In this document: piece after piece, positions 42,731-53,598 of the stretch
Position numbering within the stretch: position 1 is the first letter of the stretch
Layout of the letters: every line of letters begins with the position of its first letter
Source of the DNA: Yponomeuta sedellus
Lineage: Eukaryota; Arthropoda; Insecta; Lepidoptera; Yponomeutidae
NCBI GenBank assembly: GCA_934045075.1
Contig: OW203722.1
Location: 186,001 to 250,000, forward strand
Direction of reading: 5' to 3'
DNA: 64,000 nt
Notes under the pieces: generated by a model
Database searches by the model: none
What the model saw: only the letters and a program-made list of their open reading frames with translations
What the model was told of the DNA's origin: nothing
Made by a program: the position numbers and the translations under genes

Positions 42731-44100
42731 TTTAACCAGCTCTTAGGAGCGCGCCAAGGAAAGTGTTCAACTGATTTCATTGTGGCAAACATAGCTATAA
42801 AGTTTCAGGAAGCGTACGCTGTGGCTTAATAAATAACTGCAAAATACAATTATGGCTCTTGCAGACCAAGCTCTATTTAAAGTTACTCTCTGGGTCCATC
42901 GCCGTCCATCAGGGAACCGAGAGAGAATTGGTCTAAAATGGAAGAGGATCATACCCAGCATTAAACACTAATCATGAACCGAGCGGATTTGCCTACAACC
43001 GAGGAAGTCTATGTCTACCATTGAGTTTAGATTGACCGTATGTTTAACCTCGTTTAAAACATAAAACATAATATAACCTCACGACTGTATCCTACAGGGC
43101 TAGGCAGAGACCGGGGACTGCCAAATTTAAAGTGAATGACACAAACGGTCGCGAAGCCTAATAAATTAAATAAAATAAAGCAATACCATCGGCCAGATAT
43201 CAAACCTAAACCCAAATGTAATATATGAAAGGAACCAAACCTGGCCTTTTGTAGTGTTAGGCAGTAAACCGCTATTAAATTAGTGTTATCGCGACGTGCC
43301 CGCGCTGCCACATACAAAGTGAGTTACTGGGCTGGGGCACGCGAATATCAAACCTGCGCCATCGGCAGATAAAAAAGGGTTTCGTTTAACAAATTGAAAA
43401 ATAAATACTTGTGACAAGCACCTCATCCACTGTTCACGTCACTCATGATTGGCTGGATGAATATACAAGGAAGTATTTAGCACGCCTTTGCACAATATCC
43501 TCCTAAGCCCTGGAGGTAATAGTTACTTTAAAGTTTTCCGGAATTCCTACTAAATCAAGACTTCCTTCTAAATAAGGTGTGAATTAAGAAAGTTATTCGT
43601 GATGTCCTATTTTAGGACGCCAGGGCTTAGGAGTATATGTATAAAATTGAGTATAAATGCCTTATTAAATTAGTTTCTATCTGAGGAGTTGATGCCTCAG
43701 AAAAGAAACGTAACAAAAAGAAGTACTATTTAGGTACTTACTTAAAAGATGTTTCAAGGCACCGGACATGAAAATGTAGAGCTTAAAAAGTGAGCAATAA
43801 ATCAAAAAAGCGGACGCGGCCGGCGGCGGAGGGCAGCGGCAAATAATTTCCATTTAATAACGAATTTATCTCGCCGAGTGGCGTTGTGTTATTCAAGAAC
43901 AACCGAAACACAAAATAAGAGAACACAAATAGTCGAGTCTATTGCCAGAGTAAACTAGCCAACGTACACGCTGCGACTAAAGTCAAGATACCTCTACAAA
44001 ACGGTCCACTACGCCGCATACTGCACATGAATTATCTGAAACTGCATTCCAGTTTGCACTTATACGAGATAAGAGTCTATTTTTAAATGAAATGAAAAGG
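42731..44100. other. Unique stretch with LINE-3 3' scrap
   Basis: 43056-43125 (ATAATATAACCTCACGACTG, then GGGCTAGGCAGAGACCGGGG) is a minus-strand LINE-3 end. 43490-43645 has CCTAAGCCCTGG and the inverse CCAGGGCTTAGGAGTATAT about 125 bp apart, a possible inverted-repeat element. 43800-43850 is GC-rich. No gene is seen. Confidence 0.4.
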
Positions 44101-44191
44101 TTTTATTCAAAGTAGCGCAAAAACTGCGGCTTAATGAACGTTACAATTCAAACTAGGTGTCGATTTTAAAATCTAGATCATTGTGGAGAAA
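44101..44191 (-). repeat. Unclassified repeat, second uninterrupted copy
   Basis: In minus orientation it carries CTCCACAATGATCTAGATTT, GACACCTAGTTTGAATTG and AAGCCGCAGTTTTTGCGC. It confirms the empty-site sequence for the 45-kb insertion. Confidence 0.65.
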
Positions 44192-44250
44192 TATTGGACA
44201 AAAAATTTCCAAACTAAGTCAAATTAAAGAAAAATGTATAAAAGTAATAT

Positions 44251-44490
44251 TAAAAAATAAATATTCATAGACATATTACACAGATCTCGTTAGCCCTATA
44301 CTAAGTACAACTAAGTGACTTGTGTTATAGCTGCTAACTCAACGATAGATTTAATACAATAAATACATTGATAACATCCAAGACCCAAGACAAGCTAAAA
44401 AAGTTCGTTTCCTAGTTTGACCCGGCCGGGGATCGAACGAGACCTTCGGTTTTACAGCAGCGTGCCAAACCGCTGCGCCACCGAGGCCGT
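44251..44490 (-). mobile_element. SINE family C, copy 1
   Basis: On the minus strand the head (GGTGGCGCAGCGGTTTGGCA, then TTCGATCCCCGGCCGGG) is tRNA-like, followed by a body with ACAAGTCACTTAGTTGTACT and CGAGATCTGTGTAATATG. The copy at 57501-57745 aligns along its whole length. Confidence 0.8.
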
Positions 44491-44646
44491 ATATTAAAAT
44501 AACAATATTTCAATTCGTTTTAATTGACCAATGTCTAACTGTCGAATATCTCTTGACACCTTATTGTAAGTCGTAGTAAATACGATAAATACTAGATATA
44601 GTAAATAGAAATATAGATAGTAAATACTAAAAATAAACATAAACTT

Positions 44647-44835
44647 TTGTGCCCGCTATTTAGGCTGGCAAAGGTTAATACATCCTTCATGGGGCTTTGT
44701 ATACGCTTCTATAATAAAATCCCTGAAGATATATTAACCTTGCCTGAATCGCGGTTCAAAAAATATGTTAAGCACACTTTGTGCCAAAAGGGCTACTATA
44801 ACATAAAGGATTATTTAGATGACAATGATGTCTGA
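44647..44835 (+). pseudogene. CR1/Jockey-type LINE ORF2 C-terminus fragment
   Basis: The reading SFMGLCIRFYNKIPEDILTL, then RFKKYVKHTLCQKGYYNIKD, is the terminal segment of CR1/Jockey-group ORF2 proteins. Compare the IYNKIPLSYK and KCYYNLNEFL end of LINE-1. A smaller piece of the same kind lies at 52875-52965 on the minus strand. It is 5'-truncated and no RT core remains. Confidence 0.75.
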
Positions 44836-45009
44836 AATTAGAGCCAGTACAATGCATGAGTTCTATGTTTTATAATATTTATGTAAACTATGTTAATTAA
44901 GGGTTTTGAAAAGACCAAGTTAAAAAAAAAAACAATTTAGAGGCTTATGATTCCACCCGTGCCGGAATCGAACCCGCGACCTCTCGCTAACCGTGTAAGT
45001 ATTTTTTGT
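44836..45009. repeat. LINE 3' UTR and family A scrap
   Basis: The segment after the LINE stop codon is AT-rich UTR-like DNA. 44938-44998 (AATTTAGAGGCTTATGATTC, GGAATCGAACCCGCGACC) is a worn antisense family A fragment. Confidence 0.5.
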
Positions 45010-45500
45010 TTTTTCTCCAAAATGATTTAGGATTTGAAATTGACACCTAGCATTAAAAAGTTAAAATTACTTTGGTAAATTCCACCAAAAATCCCACAAG
45101 CACCATGCGGTTAGTTAATGCACCGCCCACCCTCCCACTTTTTCAAGCAGAAGCAAGACACGAACACACCAAGTTGCACTGCAAGTTGCATTTGGGAGCC
45201 TGAGGATGCCTCGTGTTAGAGGCGAAACGCGTCGCGTGTTTTCTCACACAAGTATTGGTGTTGGTGGTGGTGTGTTCGTGTCTTGCTTCTGCTTGAAAAA
45301 GTGGGAGGGTGGGCGGTGCATTAGCTAACCGCTTGGTGCTTGTGGGATTTTTGGCGGAATTTAGCAAAGTAATTTTAACTTTTTAATGCTATTATGGATT
45401 TCCGCAAAGCAACGCCTGATTCTATAAAACAATTGACATCTGGTTTCACTTGTAACGTTCTTTAAGCCGCAGTTTATGCGCTACTTTGAATAAAACATTG
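45010..45500. mobile_element. Inverted-repeat insert in an older repeat
   Basis: Two halves of the repeat seen intact at 32275 and 44101 are split here (45010-45050 and 45440-45500). Between them lies an insert (45051-45431) flanked by ATTGACACCTAG and ATTGACATCTGG, a 12-bp target duplication with two mismatches. The insert has arms of about 120 bp (45050-45170 and 45269-45390, about 97% identical) and a 98-nt loop, then a 40-nt tail. No coding frame. Confidence 0.75.
45200..45233 (+). other. Hammerhead-ribozyme-like motif in the loop
   Basis: CTGAGGA (fits CUGANGA) at 45200-45206 is followed by one extra T, a 5-bp stem (GCCTC 45208-45212 with GAGGC 45219-45223, 6-nt loop) and then GAAAC, with GCGTC after it. 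These are the ordered core elements of a hammerhead. Stem I is weak by hand folding, and the extra T is not standard, so activity is doubtful. Hammerheads are known in Penelope-like elements and their small relatives. Confidence 0.35.
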
Positions 45501-46999
45501 AACATTTTAACTTTCGTAGGTCAATAATTACATCTGAAATCCTGTATTAAATACCTTCTGTTCTGTGATCATCTACCTTGGCCGAGATGCTATTCTTTTA
45601 CGAGGGAATATAATAGAGCTTTAAGATATCTCTGCTCAGGCATTGTTCCTGTTATTTATGCGGCGCCCCGGTTGCTCGCAGGGACCGATGCCTCGCAACC
45701 CCGGTACTATTGCCACGTTACATCTTTACTTCACTGATTTGTGTGTGTCTATTTATTCCGTGCATCGAGCCAATTGTTGGATGTGAGCACCTCGCTTATA
45801 AGATTACTCTCTCAACCCTTGTTTCATCTTGTACTCTTCCGTCTAGTTAGGTACGTAATCGCGAAAACGCAACAGATACGTGAAAGTTGATTCTCAGTAT
45901 TTTGTTAACTGGACTGCGATTCTTTTAGAGCATAATAATATTTAATTTCCATTTTGATGTAAAATAAAGTGTTCTCTACCTATCTACAATGCTACAAAAG
46001 TATGAAAAAATACATGTATAAAAATGTATTTTTTCATGAACATTTCATACACGTAAAAACATGGTATGAAAAAAAACGTCACGTGAGTCGACTGTGTATA
46101 TTTCATGGTACTATAAATATAGTAACATAACATATGGTCACGTGGAAAGGTCATGTGACGGTTTTTTTTCATACTCGTACCATTAACATGCGAGTTTGAA
46201 CGAAGAACGGTTATATTTTTGGCATATTTGTGACTAGCTTTTCCGCCGAACCTCGTACCGCCACAGAATCAGTTTATACAATTCTTGTTATCTTGGCAAC
46301 GAAATATAAACAAACATCTTACTCATTTGCTTGAAAAAATGTTACGGTAGTATAATATACCCAACATTCCACGAATCCCAACGGAACGCATTATATACCG
46401 GGATGTTAAGTACCCTATGACTCAAATGAAATATTTTCCATCTATGCGCGAACTTTCATGTCATCATCTTGCAACTTTAGTCATAATAATAGTGGGATAG
46501 CGATCAAGAAGTACTTAAAAGTATCATATAAAAAATTATAAAAAACTATTAGAAAAAGAAACAACCTACCTACACTGGCTATAAACATTTCTAATCTATT
46601 CATTGTCGAAGGTGCCTGTAGAATCTCCAACCTAAGCAGAGAGATCTAAATTACCTTACCTATAAGAGACCCAATGAAAGGTCCAGTCCGATGAGGTTAA
46701 AAAATCAACAGACTCACTTAAACTCTCTAACTCTTGAGCCTTCTTAAACTTCGGGTTTTTATTATATTTTTTGTATAAACTGAGTGAAACAATTTAAACA
46801 AAACTTCTTCCCGTCTCTCGCATCCACCTTTTTTGCCCTTCTTGCCTTAGCGTGACTCGCAGACCATAATTAATATCAATTGCGAGGAAAAATCTCCATT
46901 GTTTCCTTCATCCGGGTGACAAAAGAAAAAAATTAAATAAAGAGTCCACAAATTAGGTAAATAATGTTTTTGGGTGTCATTCAGCCGTTATTAAAATTT
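45501..46999. other. Unique stretch; worn interspersed repeat
   Basis: 46220-46510 holds a diverged copy of the repeat seen at 17676 (TGACTAGCTTTTCCGCCGAA to AGTCATAATAATAGTGGGAT). 45985-46175 includes an AT-rich inverted segment (CGTCACGTGAGTCG and GGTCATGTGACG words). No gene is seen. Confidence 0.4.
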
Positions 47000-47009
47000 A
47001 TTATCTACA

Positions 47010-47259
47010 GTCAAATATATATTGCGAATGTGAGTGGAAGGGCTGGTAAGGGACGTCCCAGGCGAACATACATAGACTAAATAGGGGATGTATTAGCAAA
47101 GGGAAAGATAAATAGTACCCGGAACCAGCGTGCGTGCATGCAACTACTTATGAACGTTGATGAAGCGAAGGTGATCTGTCAGGATCGTGGCAAGTGGCAG
47201 TCCTTGGTCTCTGCCTACCCCCCTGGGATACAGGCGTGAGGTTATGTATGTATATATGT
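47010..47259 (+). mobile_element. LINE-3 5'-truncated copy with TSD
   Basis: ATTATCTACA flanks it (47000-47009 and 47260-47269). The reading ANVSGRAGKGRPRRTYID, then a stop, and IGDVLAKGK with a further frame to LMNVDEAKVICQDRGKWQSL matches the other LINE-3 copies. It ends in a short TATG-type tail (TTATGTATGTATATATGTA). Confidence 0.85.
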
Positions 47260-47342
47260 ATTATCTACAATACGTTATACAGAGAAGCAATATACAGCTA
47301 TAAATTATAACTTTACTAAGAAATAGGTAATCTACATTCATT

Positions 47343-48310
47343 ACACTATTTTTATTTTTAATGCACTAACCCGTGCTAAGGAACAAATTTAAAAACCTAT
47401 TTAGAGGCTAAATAGGTAATAAAAGTGTAATCATGTGGGTACAGTGATATCGTTCCGATGTTAAAACCTAACTGCAAAGTAGGTGGTCGGGGCTGTAAGT
47501 AATGCAATTTGCTTAAGTCAGATGTCGCTGCCTGTACGTAATACAGAGAATATTGTAAAGAGGTTCGAAAATTTCACTGATGTCGTGAGTCGCCCATTGG
47601 CTCAATTGGTAGAGCGCTGGTACGGATAGCCAGAGGTTGCGCGTTCGAATCCCGGCATGGGTGAAATTTTTAGCCTCTAAATAGGTTTTTAAATTTGTTC
47701 CTTAGCACGGGTTAGTGCATTAAAAATAAAAATAGTGTAATCATGTGGGTACAGTGATATCGTTCCGATGTTAAAACCTAACTGCAAAGTAGGTGGTCGG
47801 GGCTGTAAGTAATGCAATTTGCTTAAGTCAGATGTCGCTGCCTGTACGTAATACAGAGAATATTGTAAAGAGGTTCGAAATTTCACTGATGCCGTGAGTC
47901 GCCCATTGGCTCAATTGGTAGAGCGCTGGTACGGATAGCCAGAGGTTGCGGGTTCGAATCCCGGCATGGGTGAAATTTTTAGCCTCTAAATAGGTTTTTA
48001 AATTTGTTCCTTAGCACGGGTTAGTGCATTAAAAATAAAAATAGTGTAATCATGTGGGTACAGTGATATCGTTCCGATGTTAAAACCTAACTGCAAAGTA
48101 GGTGGTCGGGGCTGTAAGTAATGCAATTTGCTTAAGTCAGATGTCGCTGCCTGTACGTAATACAGAGAATATTGTAAAGAGGTTCGAAATTTCACTGATG
48201 CCGTGAGTCGCCCATTGGCTCAATTGGTAGAGCGCTGGTACGGATAGCCAGAGGTTGCGGGTTCGAATCCCGGCATGGGTGAAATTTTTAGCCTCTAAAT
48301 AGGTTTTTAA
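47343..48310 (-). mobile_element. SINE family A trimer with inverted tail and TSD
   Basis: ATCTACATTCATT flanks it exactly (47330-47342 and 48311-48323). From left to right: an antisense tail plus T5 region (47343-47412), a switch, then three head-to-tail sense units beginning at 47431, 47741 and 48050 (periods 310 and 309 bp). The last unit stops just after the T5 run. Units 1 and 2 differ at only a few positions. The tRNA-like part in each has A box TGGCTCAATTGG and a B box (GGTTCGAATCC-type, mutated in unit 1). Confidence 0.92.
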
Positions 48311-48427
48311 ATCTACATTCATTTTTGTATGTTTCTGAGGTTCTTGTCTGGTTGCAATTGCACAGCTTATTCGAAAAGTTATTTTGTTGTGTGGAAGGTA
48401 TTATTACTACTATTATTTACGATCACG

Positions 48428-48530
48428 ATATCAATCCTTATACGAGTATGTCCCCATTGCTGGGGCACGGGTCCATTCCTGCATCGCAGAAATGTGAGGC
48501 CATACTCCACCACGGGGTCCGGGTCGGTTA
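48428..48530 (-). mobile_element. SINE family E 3' end
   Basis: Begins GATATCAATCCTTATACGAG and contains TCCCCATTGCTGGGGCACGG and CATACTCCACCACGGGG, which is the minus-strand 3' half without the 5S head. Confidence 0.65.
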
Positions 48531-49113
48531 ATATTATGACTATTATTCGAACTATTATGTTCACAACTAAAACTCATACACACACGTCTTCCTTTAAACA
48601 CTTTGATAGTTTGCGCTGTCTAAGAATGTCATTAATCATCAAAAGAGAATTATATGTTCAATTAGTGGCGCAAGCATTCACTTTGTTGAGCTTTTAAGTA
48701 GATAGATAGAGAACACTTTATTGCACAACCAGAAAAATATTACAACCATGATTCTTAAGTATCACGCTACAACACCCAAAATGTAACACAAACTTACGTT
48801 TTCCGAACGAAGCCTGTCCAGAAGCTAGTTAATTGCCAATCGGTGTTGAATCTACACTAAAGGAAAGACAAAAGTTTTTCCAACAATTCTCACACCAACT
48901 AACCCAACCTCTCAATTATATAAACAAACATTCCGACTGCCTTCATCATCTTTACGTACATCGTCCTAGCATATAGTGACGTTGATGAGTGAATGAATCA
49001 ACATCGCAGCGCCTGCGATCCTCTAAATAGGACGGATGAAATTGCAGGATAAAATTACATGTGGTATTTAACCAACCACGATGGTACAGTTCACATCAGA
49101 TCAATGTTATATT
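48531..49113. other. No gene; LINE tail scrap
   Basis: 48695-48740 (AGATAGATAGAGAACACTTT, then ATTGCACAACC) is a minus-strand LINE poly(A)-signal end. The rest is unassigned. Confidence 0.4.
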
Positions 49114-49125
49114 TTGTAGCGGTCA

Positions 49126-49828
49126 TACATACATACATAACCGCACTCCTGTATCCCAGAGGGGTAGGCAGAGACCAGGGACTGCCACTTGCCACGATCC
49201 TGACAGATCACCTTCGCTTCATCAACGTTTATAAGTCGTTGCATGCACGCACGCCGGTTCCGGGTACTTTTTGTCTTTCCCATTGCTAATACATCTCCTA
49301 TTTGGTCGATGTATGTCCGCCTGGGATGTCCCTTACCAGCCCTTCCACTCACATTTGCAGTATATGTTTGTTTCGTTAATCTTTCTTCCTTCATCCTCTC
49401 CACATGTCCATGTCCAAACCAACGCAACATTCCTCTAGCAATTCTAGTCACTACATCGTCTTTCAGTCCACAACGTTCTCTAATCAGACTACTGCGTATT
49501 TTGTCATTCAAAGTAACACTACAAATACTTCTCAAACACCTCATTTCTACTGCATTAAGTCTACTTTCTTGCTTCTTTTGCCACACCCAAGTCTCGCTAC
49601 CATACATAAGTGTTGGGACTAACATACCATTATGAATAGCCAATCTAGTTACTTTGGAGATGTTTCGGCTCCACGCAATGGAGTGCAAGGCACCGTATAC
49701 ACCATTTCCCGCTTTTACTCTTCTTTCTATATCACCTTCACACTTTCCATCCCTTGTAAACAGGCTCCCCAAATAGACAAATTATTTTACTTGTCACTTT
49801 TTCGCCTCTAATCGTTACAGCATCATCG
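49126..49828 (-). mobile_element. LINE-3, longest copy, with TSD
   Basis: TTGTAGCGGTCA (49114-49125) and TTGTAGCAGTCA (49829-49840) are a 12-bp duplication with one mismatch. The copy is 5'-truncated and ends in a short TATG tail (CATACATACATACATA in plus orientation). It holds the last 200-plus codons of ORF2 and the 3' UTR. Confidence 0.88.
49140..49820 (-). pseudogene. LINE-3 ORF2 C-terminal region
   Basis: The protein reads in order GSLFTRDGKCEGDIERRV, NGMLVPTLMYGSETWVWQKK, LNAVEMRCLRSICSVTLNDK, then RGMLRWFGHGHVERMKEERL and GRAGKGHPRRTYIDQIGDVL, ending WQSLVSAYPSG. This is the region after the RT palm in a non-LTR ORF2; the catalytic part is lost by 5' truncation. Upstream in frame a stop (about 49785) interrupts the expected FVYLGSLF. 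A two-residue duplication (HGH) marks this copy. The clade is probably RTE-like but not certain. Confidence 0.85.
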
Positions 49829-49840
49829 TTGTAGCAGTCA

Positions 49841-50854
49841 CTTGTAATGTAACTGAATAGAGTGCATGCACGTGTAAAGGTTAATTTGTTGTCAATAGTA
49901 CGTAAGTGACCATACCGTGCCTTGTTATTATGTGAACTACAGGTATTCAATAATAATCGCTTCCGCGTATTGATTTGTAAATTAAATTACACGGATCACT
50001 CGAGCTTCGGAGTTTGTGGTCGACTGCCCGTAATAATACTCTAGGGCAGACAATGGACATGGTACTTCTTCCGCTCTCGTAGGAGGGGTCGTGATCCTCA
50101 AGAAGACGTTTTATTGTAGGCTGATGTTGCGTGCTTCATAGTCGAATAGTTATAGTACACTCGGTAGCAAATCTTCCTAATTAATTAGCTGACCTCGCAA
50201 TCATGATCCTATGTCTTAATTTTTGTTTATCTCAAATATACAATTTGAACGGAAAGTGTTTATTGTCACTCGCGGGTAATCCAGTTGATATAGGTACAGA
50301 TACGAGATGCAGATTTATATACTTTTACTTTCGTTCTCTGAAAATAGGCCTACTAGTATTTCTTAAATGCTCGCGATACTCATACATATAATATATAAAA
50401 ATCTAGTGTCACAATGTTTGCTTTCGGAATTTTTTGAAATGGCTTCATAGATTTTTATTTGCGTATATTTAGTAGCTCTGAGAATAGGTCATTGGCGTTA
50501 TTAATATGGTAAAACAACGCTAGCGGGCTCAGTTATTAGTTATATGTTAATTGGTCTAATCCATCTATTTATTAGGTAACACGTAATTACCGTAAGTCCC
50601 GACGTTTCCTACAGTAGAACTAACTACTACATAGCCGACATTATTAACCGTTTGAGAGTGACTCCAACTTGCCGACCGACAAAGGACCACTCACGTACAG
50701 TTGAGTGAGACAAATAGCGCGGGCTAATGAGCACAGCCGGCCGCAAGCCGCGCCGCTGCACCTGCAAAAGTTTAGCTGTGGAGAGTTTTGATTGCCCCAA
50801 TGGTCTAGGAGTCTAGAAGCACTGACAGCTGACATAAAGGAAAAAAAACGACCA
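49841..50854. other. Unique DNA with family P scraps and a GC island
   Basis: 50370-50625 holds family P words (CTCGCGATACTCATACATA, CTATTTATTAGGTAACACGT, CGACGTTTCCTACAG) spread apart. 50680-50790 is GC-rich (GCCGGCCGCAAGCCGCGCCG). No gene is seen. Confidence 0.4.
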
Positions 50855-51420
50855 AATGCGAGTCGGACTCGCGCACAAAGGGTTCCCTACCACCTCAGTT
50901 TTTTTGTAAGTAATAAGATTAGATAAGATAATAATATTCTTTACTGTACAATAGGAAAAACAAACATATAATATTTATAAAGAAACAGTACAACTTATTG
51001 TTTAGAGCAATTTCTTCAAGTAACATAAAGTAGCAATTAGAGAAATGTAAAGTATTTAGTGAGTTTGACTGGTGCTTTACCGTTTTTTTGTTATTTGTCA
51101 TTAGAATCATATTACTCGTATTAAGTCTACATATCACGCCAAGTTATATGCCTGTTTGAGCGTTTTTACGGTAAAAACAAAAACCGCGTTAAAACACGTT
51201 TGTTATATAGAGACCCCTTATTTATGATTGTTTTTTTATTTTAGCTAATCCGCTATTATAACTCTGTAAAAAATTTAACTGATTACTTATTAATTACGGT
51301 TGCAAAGAGAGCCCATTGAAGGTTAGACCGAAGGACATACAGACAGACATAGAGATGGGCGGAGGCAGAGTAATAGGGAAACGTATGGCTTCCCTCTGGT
51401 ACGGATCCCTAAAAATAATT
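50855..51420 (+). repeat. Common lepidopteran-type repeat, both ends present
   Basis: The left end (GCGAGTCGGACTCGCGCACA, then GGGTTCC) and right end (GGACATACAGACAGACATAG, then TACGGATCCCTAAAAATAA) are the usual termini of a very frequent moth repeat with GGTTCC/GGATCC-like inverted words. An AT-rich block at 50920-51140 may be a nested insert. The class is unknown. Confidence 0.5.
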
Positions 51421-51576
51421 TTGAATCGTGGTCCGGCAAAGTCTCAATCATGGTTGATAGCTAAACAAATTTTAAACTCAAATTATAAATATTTAGGTAT
51501 TTTAATTAGAAATAAAATTAGAGATTTTAATTAAATATAAATATTAAAAAGTCCCTTTCCACAATTCCACCAATGC

Positions 51577-51693
51577 CCATTACCCATTATGGGCATTACC
51601 CCCCAATGATGGCACAACCTTGCGCTATGGCGCTCATTAGGGGAGGGCTATGTTCAGCAGTGGACTAATATAGCCTGAAGAAGAAGAAGAAGA
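51577..51693 (+). mobile_element. LINE-2 mini-derivative, 3' part
   Basis: TGGGCATTACCCCCCAATGA, CTTGCGCTATGGCGCTCATT, GGGAGGGCTATGTTCAGCAG and a GAAGAAGAAGAAGA tail. It keeps the same internal sequence as the mini-LINE at 15413, then the LINE-2 3' end. Confidence 0.75.
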
Positions 51694-52870
51694 TTAAAAG
51701 GTATTTTTAATATTAATATTAAAAAACTTTTTGTCTAATTTGTAAAAAAGATGACATTTTTAAGTGGTGGCGTCAAACAACCTCATTTACCTGCATCATA
51801 ACACTGAAACCCACACAGTTACTTTTACCATCTCTCGTTGGAGAAGTGTGATGTCTGTACTCTCTTACACAATGACAGGTCGGCATAGGGTCAGCGGCAG
51901 TCAGCTAACTGGATTTGCGAAGTCGCCTCGCCCCCGGCCGAGTGTGCATTCGCCTAAGCTTGGAGCGGCCAGTGAGCGCCGGCTTATGCAAACAAAAACG
52001 CGGCCCGGGGAAGTCAAATGTTGGAGCTGCTTAGAGAAATGCCTGCACCTATGAGGGTACAACTTGTAACTTACATACCTATTGTGGCTTCTGACTGCAT
52101 GGTTAGTTAAGTAAATTGCAATAAGGCCGCCAATTGTACTATGTACATTTGTAATTATTTAGTATATGTTATTTTTCCAGTGTACAATAAAGAATATTCT
52201 TATCTTGTCATATAGCAGAAGTACCGTGTACACTTCCTGCTGCAGTGAAGAAGTTGTCTTCGAGGGAACGCTGGCCAATTTGAATAGCTTAAGTGACATT
52301 TATGAAGTAATGCAATCGACGTTGGATAGATGGATAAATATACTTTATTAATCGTATATATAGATAAATATACTTTATTAAGTTATTATTAGAAAAAGTT
52401 TTATCGTTTCTTAATTCGTTTTCTGTAACTAATTGTTAACAAACATCGCAGAAAAAGAGCAATAAACCAAAGACTCACAATCGACAAATAAATCGTCATT
52501 TGTTATCCGTTCGTGAAGATCGCCTCGTTATTTTACGCAGTCGTCTTGAAGGGCTTAATTGATAGTCCAACTGAACGTGAATCTACGGAATCGGAGAATA
52601 ATAATGTAAGATCGAGCAGAAAAATGTCGAGCCACTTTCCAATTAGTCGGCCCATCGAAGACATAGGCGGAGTTGGTCTGAAAGGTCCATTAGTGTCAGT
52701 CCCGCGATCGCTGGAGGAGCAGAGCTCGTTTGACGCGATCGGCGTCGGCTCGGAAACTGCTTCAGTTTTCAACTCGCTAAGCATCTTAACGTAGTTCGAG
52801 AGCTGTCTATTTTGTTATTCGATATTTAGCACCATCGTTTGTAACAAAACAATGTTCCATTGTAGGATGA
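51694..52870. other. Unique stretch; LINE-4 3' UTR; open frame without homology
   Basis: 52105-52205 is a LINE-4 3' UTR (ATAAGGCCGCCAATTGTACT, then GTACAATAAAGAATATTC). 51860-52040 is GC-rich. At 52513-52794 both strands are open for more than 80 codons, and the plus reading contains SSHFPISRPIEDIGGVG. I do not recognise it, and coding is unproven. Confidence 0.35.
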
Positions 52871-53105
52871 CTACCGCCACTGTATACTGAAACCCTGTAT
52901 GTTATAGTAGCTCTTTTGGCAAAAAGTGTACTTCACATTTTTTAAATTGTATTTTCTAAGATTAACACGAGCACTGGACTTAATAAAAACTGTATTTGCA
53001 CGGATATTTACTCGTTTAATTTTACATTTTACAATTTTCCGACGTTTCGGCACTTTTTCAGGTGCCGTGGTCCCGGATGACTGAGGTGACTGGTGTCTTT
53101 TAGAA
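52871..53105 (-). mobile_element. LINE ORF2 end fragment next to a family P-like module
   Basis: 52875-52965 reads NVKYTFCQKSYYNIQG, the same terminal motif as 44647-44835. 52995-53100 contains CCGACGTTTCGGCACTTTTT and a GGTGCCGTGGTCCCGGATGA stretch, the CGAAACGTCGG module of family P in minus orientation. Confidence 0.55.
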
Positions 53106-53598
53106 ATCATTAACGGTTAGTTTACTACCCTCGGCAAAAATTACAAAAGTTAATTATGAAGTTACGTTCCAAAATAGACAAACCAATTATTTTTTATATA
53201 AAGTCAACAATATTAATGTTATTTTTATTACTTCTCATTTGGTTGCGTCAGGTCAGGGATTTCTAAACTTTTTATTTTAACTTTACTTTATTTGTGTGCA
53301 AAACCAGTAACAAACGGAATTGCAGAATATTTTTCAATACTTCCCTTGCCTATTGGTATTACTTTCCAGCTCGTCGCATTATGACCGCAGTGTGAGCGGG
53401 TCGCGGGGCGCGGGGCGCGAGGTTCGGGGGTCGTTTGCTCAGCAAATGTTTGTCAAAACGAGCGCGACCCAGCCACGAATTCTCACTCCATTCTCAACGA
53501 GATTTCATCTCAAATAACAAACCGCGGCCCCGAGAAAGACGCTGTGTGTTTTTGGTAATCTTGCTGACTCGACGACGGACCGTGACACTAATAAATCC
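53106..53598. other. No gene; GC-rich block
   Basis: 53390-53430 is strongly GC-rich (GCGGGGCGCGGGGCGCGAGG). AT-rich elsewhere. Nothing can be assigned. Confidence 0.35.

Noticed and set aside
47591..47663. tRNA gene calls in family A units and other SINE heads
   Set aside because: A and B boxes and arms are present, but the anticodon loop (ACGGATA) lacks T33 and every copy sits in a dispersed repeat with target duplications. These are SINE heads, not tRNA genes.
47689..48195. Two identical 65-codon minus-strand frames 309 bp apart
   Set aside because: They reflect tandem SINE units, not duplicated genes.
52513..52794. Possible host exon open on both strands
   Set aside because: Balanced composition explains the open frames; I recognise no domain, and no adjoining exon is visible. 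Left as unassigned.
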